DNA from: CAYJAD01 sp964372165
GTDB lineage: Bacteria; Desulfobacterota; Desulfovibrionia; Desulfovibrionales; Desulfovibrionaceae
Direction of reading: 5' to 3'
Length of the DNA: 13,180 bases
NCBI GenBank assembly: GCA_964372165.1
Contig: CAYJPT010000060.1
Span: 1 to 13,180, forward strand
The stretch's first letter is position 1. The number at the start of each line of letters is the position of its first letter. Below are positions 1 through 7,166 of the stretch, piece by piece. The notes below the pieces were generated by a model. That model had not been told where the DNA came from. It searched no databases and was given only the letters and a program-made list of their open reading frames with translations. Both the position numbers and the translations under genes were made by a program.

Positions 1-20
1 TTAATGTATTAATACGTTTT

Positions 21-50
21 TTAAGCATCGACTTATTAGCCGATGCTTAA
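21..50 (-). terminator. Hairpin just downstream of the glycogen operon
   Basis: A perfect 10-bp inverted repeat (TTAAGCATCG at 21-30, CGATGCTTAA at 41-50) with a 10-base loop begins 18 bases beyond the stop of the last operon gene. Its position suits transcript termination or 3'-end protection. Read in the operon's direction, the hairpin is followed by A residues rather than a T tract, so it is not a classic intrinsic terminator. A 10-bp palindrome GTATTAATAC (6-15) lies just beyond it. Nothing else is visible at 1-68. Confidence 0.4.
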
Positions 51-68
51 GATTGCCATATTATGATT

Positions 69-3000
69 TTATCCCCAAAGTACAAAACCGCTTTCTAGTT
101 GTGATTCAATGCCCTCTGTTATTGGCATAACACGTATACCATAAGCATATCGTCCATTGTGTTCAGCGGTATATTGCCCCTCATAAGTTAGCATATCTTC
201 TTTGGATTTTAGCTTTAAATCCAATGCAAATGGCTTTTCAATATAATCACCATTGTCATTAATTGCTCCAAAAACAAATTGCACTAATATTTCTTCAGTG
301 AGCATTTGCCCTGGGTCTATACCTACTTTTATTGCTATGGGAGCATTGCAAGGTATACTTTCGTTTTGTATGCCATTAATAACAATTTCTTTGATGGACA
401 AAGAGCCAAAACGCACCGGCAAATTTTGCTTCCATGAGGCTAGGTGTTTTGCCAATTGCCTATTATTTTTATGTGTTTCACTGTTACGCAAAGCAGCTGG
501 ACCGTAAAATCCTTCAATATAGTCATTGAGCATGCGATTAGAACTGTACATGGCAGTCAAAGTGCGCATGGAATTTTTGGATAACTTTATCCAACGCTCA
601 GGTAGATTGTTTTTATCTGCTTCAAAATAAAGCGGAATAACAGATTTTTCTAATAATTTATATAAGTCTTCGGCATCTGCATAGTCGTTTTGATCTTGCG
701 ATGGTAAGGCTTTGTCAACTACTGGCCCTATGGTCCACCCATTTTCTCTGTTATAGCCTTCGCACCACCAACCATCAGAAACACTAAGATTGATGCCACC
801 ATTTACTGGTACTTTTTGTCCGCTTGTGCCTGATGCTTCATGTGGACGACGTGGTGTATTTAGCCAAACGTCACAACCTTGTGCCATAAGACGTGATACT
901 CCAAGACTGTAATCTTCAATAAAGAATATACGACCAAGAAAACGGTCCTCTTGTGCATAGTGTATTACTTGTTGGATAAGTTCAATTCCTGCTTGGTCAG
1001 CTGGATGGGCCTTGCCTGCAAATACAATGATAACACGCTTATTTTTTTGATGTAGTAGTTTTTCTAACCTGTCAAGGTCTGCAAATAATAATGTTGCACG
1101 TTTGTATGGTGCAAAGCGACGTGCAAAGCCAATAATTAATGTATCAGGTCTGATATTTTCTCTAAGAGTTTGTTCTTTATGAGAAGCAATATTGTATTTG
1201 CGCATAAAATCAGGGATTGAAACACGCAGAGCATCTAATAATGGTTCTTTTTGTTGTGACTTTGCAGTCCAATACTCTTCAGATGGAATATCATCAATTT
1301 TATTCCAAATGGGATCTTCTGGCTTGGCATTCATCCATCCTTTCCCAAGGTGGCTATCAAGCATAAGCTTAATGGGGTTACCTACATAGGATGGAGTATG
1401 TACACCGTTTGTGACATGCTGAATTGGAACTTCAGGTATTGGAACTCCCTTCCATAAATCTCTCCACATATGCTGAGAAACAATGCCATGAATAAGACTT
1501 ACGCCATTGGCACGACTGGCACTTTTTAGTGCAAGCACAGTCATTTCAAAGCTTCCACCACGGTCTGGTCCATCAATACGTCCAAGTCTTAGAAAATCTT
1601 TCCATGTTAAGCCAAGGTTTTCTGCATGTTGAGCAAAATAACGCTCCATAAGGTCAATGCTAAAACGCTCGTTACCAGCATCTACTGGAGTATGCGTTGT
1701 GAATACTGTATTGCTACGTACACGTTCAAAAGCTTCTTCAAAAGTAAGCTGTTGCTCATGCATGTAGGCGCGTATACGCTCAATTACCATGAAGGCTGAA
1801 TGACCTTCATTCATATGATATACACTAGGTGTGATATTGAGTTTGCGAAGCATGCGCACTCCACCCATACCTAGCAAAATTTCTTGCTGAATGCGCAGGT
1901 TACGGTCAGCTTCATATAACCTTGAGGTAATTCTGCGATCTTCTTCAGTATTGGCTGGCACGTCTGTATCCATAAGATAAAGGCAAGTGCGCCCAATACG
2001 TGCACGCCAAATCTGTGCATAAAGAGTGCGCCCTGGCATATCCACATCTACTAAAATTGGTTTGCCGTCAATTTTGTCTGTTACGCATTCAATGGGTAAG
2101 TGAGCAAAATTATTTATGGGGTACAGAGGTATTTGCCTTGCATGCCCATCAATACTTTGACGGAAGTAACCATTTCTGTATAATAATCCCACAGCTACCA
2201 AGGGTAGGTGTAAGTCACTTGCAGATTTCAAATGGTCGCCGGATAAAACACCAAGACCACCGGAGTATATGGGGAAAGATTCGTGTAAACCATATTCTGT
2301 AGAGAAGTAGGCTACAGGCTTATCAATGCGCAAGCAAGCATTAACATCTTTGCAGGTGCAACCCATATATGCGTCAAATTCTTGCATGACTTCGGTGTAA
2401 ACTTGCATAAAATCATCATTTTTTGACAATTCTTTCATACGATTTGGGTCAACTTCTTCAAGAATACGCAGTGGGCTATGGTTGGTACTTTCCCAAAGAG
2501 CAGGGCTAATACTTGCAAATAGATGTCTTGCAACTAAGTTTGTTGACCACCATAGATTGTGAGCAAGCTCATGTAAGCGTGAAATTTTTTGAGGTATTTC
2601 TGATATGGCTGTCACTGGGCGCAAATGTGGAATGGTTGAAGATGTTGGGGTTAAAACATGAGTTAGTCGTTCTTGTCGTCTTAGATGCTCACGACGTGTA
2701 TCACGTTTGCTGGCATGATCAAGAGCAATATCATATGCGGTAATATAATTGGCAAAAAACTTCTCCCAAGAGGACATTTGTGCAAGTTTGCGCACAGCTT
2801 TGCGTTTTTTGCTCAATTCTTGTTCAGAGCAAAAAGTATATTCATGTAATGACTTATGCAAGGAGTTTATTACTTCAGATAATACTTCGTGATGTCTTGG
2901 TATAATAGAGACCCCATCATATGAGGAATCTTCATTCATCACATTGTTAGCCCAAATGCCAAAACCTGCAAGATCACTGGTCACAGTTGGTACAGCATAA

Positions 3001-4334
3001 GCTGCACTTTCATGTGGGGTGTAGCCCCAAGGCTCATACCAAGAAGGAAATACGCCAAGATCGCAGGCTGATAACACATCTTCATAAGGCATATTAAGGA
3101 ATCCGTCATTACCATTTAGCATAGCGGGTACAAAGAGTAAGCGCAGATTGTCATTAATTTCATTATGTAAGCCAAGGCGACGGCAAGCAGCAATGATGGG
3201 GTCAGCATTACTATTCCAAATGCGGAAAGGGCTTATAAATTGTTTATCGTCATTGGTACGTTTTTTCTGTCCGCTAATGATTTCGTCATTAACTCCTTCA
3301 TGCCCACCCATAACAAGAAATAGAGCTAAAACTTTTGTGGATGATTCACGCAAAGCACCAACCATGCGAGCAAGTGCTTCAATAAAAATATCGACGCCTT
3401 TGTTCTTAAATTCATAACGGCCGGAAATAACAAAAATACGTGTGTTTTCATCTAATTCTTCACCAAGTACAGGTGCGAGATTTTTTAATAATGTTTTACG
3501 GTATTCTATAGGTTTTGTACGATCTGTACTGTAGTCTGGTACTACACGCATGTCTAAGCCATTGGTAGTAATTACATTTGGTTTGCGCCCAAGAAAAGAA
3601 GTTGCCTCTTCACCTGTGATATCACTAACTGTAGTAAAGCAGTCTGCTTCACGAGCTGCAGTTGATTCCATTGAGCATTTAGCTGTAATATTATGCGTTG
3701 TGGCTTCACTAATGGGGTTAATCTGGCGCATATATTTGTAAATATCAACGCTAGATCCAGCCAAGGCACGCCCTAGCATAGTGGCATGGGTTGTAAATAC
3801 TGTACCAATGGAAGGTGACAGTGTTTTTACAGCTAAAAGACCAGCACCTGTCATCCACTCATGAAAGTGTGCTATGCTTTTACCTTCTTGCGGTATGACA
3901 TAACTTTCATGTATAGCCGCAATAATTTCACCGCAAGCATAACTAAACATCACAGGCTCAATGTATTCCCAACCACCTGAAAGAGAATCAACGCCATAGC
4001 TATTCCAAAGTTCATATAAAAGTTGGTTACTATTATAACGCTTTGCAAAATCAACTAATATAACTTTTGGTTCTCCAGGGATTTTCCAACGCCCAAGGCG
4101 GCATTTGAGGTCACGCAAAGCAAGTGCTGGACGAATAATATCCCAGCATGGCTCGTCAGTTTCAACAAAATCTATATTGTTTTTCATGTCAGGACCAAGC
4201 AAGAAGTAATCTTCTGCATAGTTATCCACAGCGTGTAGAGCTTTGCTGCTTACCACAGAGTAGATACCGCCCACCTTATTGCAAACTTCCCAACTAACTT
4301 CAAACAAAACGGTTTTAGCATTTTCAGATGTCAT
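69..4334 (-). CDS. Glycogen synthase (GT3) fused to alpha-glucan phosphorylase (GT35)
   Basis: This 1421-residue cytoplasmic protein joins two enzymes of opposite direction. Residues about 1-545 resemble eukaryotic-type GT3 glycogen synthase, which transfers glucose from UDP-glucose to glycogen. They carry FEVSWEVCNKVGGIY at 11-25, HFHEW at 156-160, and YEPWGYTPHE with E434 and E442, matching the catalytic Glu segment of yeast and animal enzymes. Residues about 580-690 look like the DUF3417 cap (LHELAHNLWW from 587). Residues about 690-1295 are a short-type alpha-glucan phosphorylase, which releases glucose-1-phosphate using PLP. The motif EASGTSGQK (1166-1174) places the probable PLP lysine at K1174. 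A beta-rich C-terminal segment (about 1301-1421) completes that family architecture. The start is supported by AAGGAG at 4347-4342, seven bases before ATG. It is the last gene of the operon, 59 bases after the GH57 gene. I see no frameshift or internal stop, so the fusion looks genuine. Donor specificity is inferred from the family. Confidence 0.93.
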   Translation of the reverse strand: MTSENAKTVLFEVSWEVCNKVGGIYSVVSSKALHAVDNYAEDYFLLGPDMKNNIDFVETDEPCWDIIRPALALRDLKCRLGRWKIPGEPKVILVDFAKRYNSNQLLYELWNSYGVDSLSGGWEYIEPVMFSYACGEIIAAIHESYVIPQEGKSIAHFHEWMTGAGLLAVKTLSPSIGTVFTTHATMLGRALAGSSVDIYKYMRQINPISEATTHNITAKCSMESTAAREADCFTTVSDITGEEATSFLGRKPNVITTNGLDMRVVPDYSTDRTKPIEYRKTLLKNLAPVLGEELDENTRIFVISGRYEFKNKGVDIFIEALARMVGALRESSTKVLALFLVMGGHEGVNDEIISGQKKRTNDDKQFISPFRIWNSNADPIIAACRRLGLHNEINDNLRLLFVPAMLNGNDGFLNMPYEDVLSACDLGVFPSWYEPWGYTPHESAAYAVPTVTSDLAGFGIWANNVMNEDSSYDGVSIIPRHHEVLSEVINSLHKSLHEYTFCSEQELSKKRKAVRKLAQMSSWEKFFANYITAYDIALDHASKRDTRREHLRRQERLTHVLTPTSSTIPHLRPVTAISEIPQKISRLHELAHNLWWSTNLVARHLFASISPALWESTNHSPLRILEEVDPNRMKELSKNDDFMQVYTEVMQEFDAYMGCTCKDVNACLRIDKPVAYFSTEYGLHESFPIYSGGLGVLSGDHLKSASDLHLPLVAVGLLYRNGYFRQSIDGHARQIPLYPINNFAHLPIECVTDKIDGKPILVDVDMPGRTLYAQIWRARIGRTCLYLMDTDVPANTEEDRRITSRLYEADRNLRIQQEILLGMGGVRMLRKLNITPSVYHMNEGHSAFMVIERIRAYMHEQQLTFEEAFERVRSNTVFTTHTPVDAGNERFSIDLMERYFAQHAENLGLTWKDFLRLGRIDGPDRGGSFEMTVLALKSASRANGVSLIHGIVSQHMWRDLWKGVPIPEVPIQHVTNGVHTPSYVGNPIKLMLDSHLGKGWMNAKPEDPIWNKIDDIPSEEYWTAKSQQKEPLLDALRVSIPDFMRKYNIASHKEQTLRENIRPDTLIIGFARRFAPYKRATLLFADLDRLEKLLHQKNKRVIIVFAGKAHPADQAGIELIQQVIHYAQEDRFLGRIFFIEDYSLGVSRLMAQGCDVWLNTPRRPHEASGTSGQKVPVNGGINLSVSDGWWCEGYNRENGWTIGPVVDKALPSQDQNDYADAEDLYKLLEKSVIPLYFEADKNNLPERWIKLSKNSMRTLTAMYSSNRMLNDYIEGFYGPAALRNSETHKNNRQLAKHLASWKQNLPVRFGSLSIKEIVINGIQNESIPCNAPIAIKVGIDPGQMLTEEILVQFVFGAINDNGDYIEKPFALDLKLKSKEDMLTYEGQYTAEHNGRYAYGIRVMPITEGIESQLESGFVLWG

Positions 4335-4393
4335 GCGTTTTCTCCTTAATTGGTCTTATGTATTAATGATTGAAAAAATTTTATTTATGTATC

Positions 4394-5812
4394 CTATGTT
4401 TTTTTGTTAGATGCACGCTTTGTAGCTGTTGCTGCCTTCTTCGTAGTACTCTTAGGCTTAGTTGCATCTTCAGTTTTAGTACTTGCGGCTTTAGTTTTAG
4501 CTTTTTGTGTAGTAGCCTTACTTACGCTCGCCGTTTTTGCTGTATCTGTTTTTGCACTTGTCGCAGTTGTTTTTGAGGTTGCTGCTTTAGCAGCCGTTGC
4601 ACGTGTGCGTGGCTTTGTAACTTTTACTGGCTTACTTGCATTAAGGGTTAATTCAAAGTCAGCAAGTACGTTCATATAGTTAATATATGCATCATAAGGG
4701 CTTGCGTATGGATTATTGATATGTGCACTTTGCTCTTCACTAAACCATTTGGTGCACATATAGGAAAAATGGTCTGAACTTTGTATGCGCTGCCAAGTGC
4801 GGCAAAGCTCTTCCCCATATAATTCAGGTTGCTTACTGGCAAGAGCATATAGGGAATGAATAGCGTCTTTTTGCATGTCATTACCAAGCCATGTGTCAAG
4901 ATCATGTCCTGAAGCAGCCCACGACATAAAATATGGCACGTCAATAGTGCCTGCTATTTTAGCAGGTTTTGCAACTTGAGCTGGGGTCATAAAGTTTGCC
5001 CCTGCGGCTAATAATGTTGCTGGCAAATGTTCCATGAAGTCAAAAATGCCTGTATCCTCATTGTGCACAAGTCCAAAGGTTTCATATGGCATAAATAAAT
5101 TTATGCTATCACCTTCGGCATTTTTGATGTCGCACCAAGTTGTGAATTTTTCTGCTGTAAGAGGCCAAGCATTCCAGTCTTGCTGACTAAATCGTTTGGC
5201 TATGTCATTTGACAGTGATACATTTCTAAGTAATAGCTTCATTTTTTTGCAAGCTGCAGGATGATAAACAAAGTTTGGACTACGCCAACCAAGGACTTGA
5301 TCACTGCCCTCACTTAACATTGCAGTAAAGCCTAGCTTTTCAACTGCTTGTGCAAGGTCATTATTATAGATAAGCTCAGTATGCCTATACGTTGTTGGCT
5401 TTTTGCCAAAATAATCTTTAATTTTTTGGCTATGAAGTTTAACTTGGCGTGCAAACTCCTGCGGTGCATAAAGAAAGGTCATAGAGTGACTGTAGGTCTC
5501 GCCTAAAAACTCTACACAACCTGTATCTGCTAGGGCCTTAAAGCTATCTAAAACTTCCGGTGCATATTGCTCAAACTGTTCAAGTGCCATGCCTGAAATT
5601 GAAAAGGCAACTTGAAATTTTTTATTGTGCTTTTGTATTAACTTTAAGAGCAAGTCATTCATAGGAAGATAGCACGTGCGCGCTGCATGAAGCATGGCAT
5701 CGCAGTTACGGTCATCATCTTCATACATGGAGTTTTGCCCTAAATCAAAAACAGTATAGCGACGTAATTTATAAGGGCGATGTATCTGAAAATAAAGGCA
5801 TATTGCTGGCAT
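4394..5812 (-). CDS. GH57 alpha-amylase/4-alpha-glucanotransferase-like protein, probably altered active site
   Basis: A 472-residue GH57 family protein. Active members hydrolyse alpha-1,4 glucans or transfer alpha-1,4 glucan segments in the cytoplasm. The fold motifs appear in order: FQIHRPYKL (8-16, usual HQP), LGETYSHS (103-110) with the expected nucleophile E105, YRHTELIYNN (142-151, usual RNTEL), FMPYETFG (240-247) and SWAASGHDLDTWLGN (297-311, usual SWADxERD). As I align it with Thermococcus litoralis glucanotransferase, the acid/base Asp (D214 there) falls on P242. GH57 homologues lacking one or both catalytic residues are a known class, so this copy may be inactive, non-classical or regulatory. 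Residues 392-472 form a separate low-complexity basic tail. The ATG lies one base after the upstream stop, with AGGAG (5826-5822) inside that gene, implying translational coupling. The family is secure; the activity is not. Confidence 0.88.
   Translation of the reverse strand: MPAICLYFQIHRPYKLRRYTVFDLGQNSMYEDDDRNCDAMLHAARTCYLPMNDLLLKLIQKHNKKFQVAFSISGMALEQFEQYAPEVLDSFKALADTGCVEFLGETYSHSMTFLYAPQEFARQVKLHSQKIKDYFGKKPTTYRHTELIYNNDLAQAVEKLGFTAMLSEGSDQVLGWRSPNFVYHPAACKKMKLLLRNVSLSNDIAKRFSQQDWNAWPLTAEKFTTWCDIKNAEGDSINLFMPYETFGLVHNEDTGIFDFMEHLPATLLAAGANFMTPAQVAKPAKIAGTIDVPYFMSWAASGHDLDTWLGNDMQKDAIHSLYALASKQPELYGEELCRTWQRIQSSDHFSYMCTKWFSEEQSAHINNPYASPYDAYINYMNVLADFELTLNASKPVKVTKPRTRATAAKAATSKTTATSAKTDTAKTASVSKATTQKAKTKAASTKTEDATKPKSTTKKAATATKRASNKKT
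4397..4639 (-). other. Low-complexity Lys/Ala/Thr tail of the GH57 protein
   Basis: This stretch encodes residues 392-472. I count 19 Lys and 3 Arg against 3 acidic residues; most of the rest are Ala, Thr and Ser, in irregular repeats such as TKTA, SKAT and KKAA. It resembles histone-H1-like or AlgP-like tails rather than an enzyme domain, and GH57 enzymes do not need it. It would be disordered and strongly cationic. It might bind nucleic acid, anionic polymer or phosphorylated glycogen. The opposite strand is also open here because of the repetitive composition, which makes a false gene. Confidence 0.8.
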
Positions 5813-5813
5813 A

Positions 5814-7142
5814 TTAATGAGCTCCTGCCAAAGACTCGTTATAAATTTGATTTAGCTGGTCTGCAACATTTTCCCAACGCAGATTTTTTAATTCTTCTTT
5901 ACAATTTTTGACCAGAGACTTAGCCAAGGCTGGATACTTAAGTACAGCGCATATTTTATCGGCCATATCGCGTGTATCCCAAAAGTCTGCTTTGAGAGCA
6001 TGTTGTAGCACTTCAGAAACTCCAGATTGCCGTGAAAGTAATACCGGCACATCATAGAGCATAGCCTCAAGGGGGGTAATGCCAAATGGTTCTGAAACAC
6101 TAGGCATTACGTATAAGTCACTTAAAGCAAACATTTTATCAACTTCTTCACCACGTAAAAAACCGGTAAAGTGAAATCTATTACCAATGCCTAATTGTCC
6201 GGCGCGGCGAATAATGTTTGGCAACATATCACCTGCTCCGGCCATGAAAAAGCGTGCATTTTTTTCTTTTTCAAGCACCATTTTTGCAACTTCAATAAAG
6301 TACCCCGGACCTTTTTGAAAGGTTACACGTCCAAGAAAAAGCACCCATTTTTCATGGCTTAAACGTGGTGGGTGGGCAAAACGCTGCTGCGCTTCATGGC
6401 GAGCAACAGCATTGTGTACAACGGAAATCTTGTGCTCAGGTACACCATAGTGCTTCATAATCATAGATTTTGTAAGGTGGCTTACAGCAATGACTTTGTC
6501 TGCTGCATGTAGTCCAGCTCTTTCCATATCTGCCACAATATTGTTTACATGTTCGCCTGAGCGATCATACTCTGTAGCATGAATGTGTGCAATAAGTGGC
6601 TTTTTTGTAATGGCTTTTGCAAGCATTCCAGCCGGGTATGTCATCCAATCATGCACATGGATTACGTCAAAATCTTCCTGCATGGCTATGCTGCCTGCCA
6701 AGCGACTATAGCGATAAACTTCAGCCATAAGGTCAGGACCGTATCCACCATTTAGGGTATAAGTAGAGCTTTCTTTAAAAGTTCTGACAAAAGAAATATC
6801 TTCTTTGCTAAGACTTTTCCAATTTTGGCGTGCCAAATAACTTTCCGGAGTGTCATAAGCAAATAATAACGAAGACAAACGATATTCACGATAGTGATCA
6901 TGCCAGATATGTCTTTCACCCATATCAAGCTTTTCATGCATATGAGCATAAATAGGTGTGCCGGATGCAGAGCGCAAACGAATATTACCATCTTGTTGCT
7001 GTGCACCATCTGGTAAATTGGGTAAAACAAAAATAACTTGGGTATTTTTTTTAAGCAGACCTTGGGTCATGCCGTGGCAAGCGGTTCCAAGACCACCGCT
7101 AATATGAGGGGGAAATTCCCAACCAAACATAAGGACGCGCAT
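5814..7142 (-). CDS. GT-B glycosyltransferase, glycogen synthase-like (GT4/GT5 type)
   Basis: A 442-residue, soluble GT-B retaining glycosyltransferase that probably elongates alpha-1,4-glucan or makes an oligoglucan from a nucleotide sugar. The N-terminal acceptor domain opens with FGWEFPPHISGGLG (6-19), the glycine-rich loop typical of starch/glycogen synthases and related enzymes. HVHDW lies at 162-166. The C-terminal donor domain has GRVTFQKG (271-278), with R272 and K277 expected to contact the donor phosphates, and SEPFGITPLE with the E351-x7-E359 motif. It is second in the operon, 24 bases after the debranching gene. Only a weak ribosome binding site (AGGT) precedes the ATG, suggesting coupling to the upstream gene. 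Because GT3 synthase is also encoded here, this enzyme may use another donor such as ADP-glucose, or act in priming or maltodextrin synthesis. That division of labour is inference. I withhold glgA because GT4 and GT5 members cannot be separated by eye. Confidence 0.87.
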   Translation of the reverse strand: MRVLMFGWEFPPHISGGLGTACHGMTQGLLKKNTQVIFVLPNLPDGAQQQDGNIRLRSASGTPIYAHMHEKLDMGERHIWHDHYREYRLSSLLFAYDTPESYLARQNWKSLSKEDISFVRTFKESSTYTLNGGYGPDLMAEVYRYSRLAGSIAMQEDFDVIHVHDWMTYPAGMLAKAITKKPLIAHIHATEYDRSGEHVNNIVADMERAGLHAADKVIAVSHLTKSMIMKHYGVPEHKISVVHNAVARHEAQQRFAHPPRLSHEKWVLFLGRVTFQKGPGYFIEVAKMVLEKEKNARFFMAGAGDMLPNIIRRAGQLGIGNRFHFTGFLRGEEVDKMFALSDLYVMPSVSEPFGITPLEAMLYDVPVLLSRQSGVSEVLQHALKADFWDTRDMADKICAVLKYPALAKSLVKNCKEELKNLRWENVADQLNQIYNESLAGAH

Positions 7143-7166
7143 ATATTACCTATGACCTAGCAGAAT

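Noticed and set aside
2000..2302. 100-codon plus-strand frame opposite the phosphorylase domain
   Set aside because: It lies entirely inside a strongly conserved coding region on the other strand and has no recognisable motif.
4..4367. ATGTATTAAT present both downstream (4-13) and upstream (4358-4367) of the fusion gene
   Set aside because: Ten AT-rich bases repeated once are expected by chance; there is no longer match or flanking symmetry to suggest an inserted segment.
4404..4679. Open frame of 91 codons on the plus strand, Val/Ala/Leu-rich and membrane-like
   Set aside because: It is the complement of the Lys/Ala/Thr-rich GH57 tail; the hydrophobic look comes from reading repetitive codons backwards, and there is no ribosome binding site.
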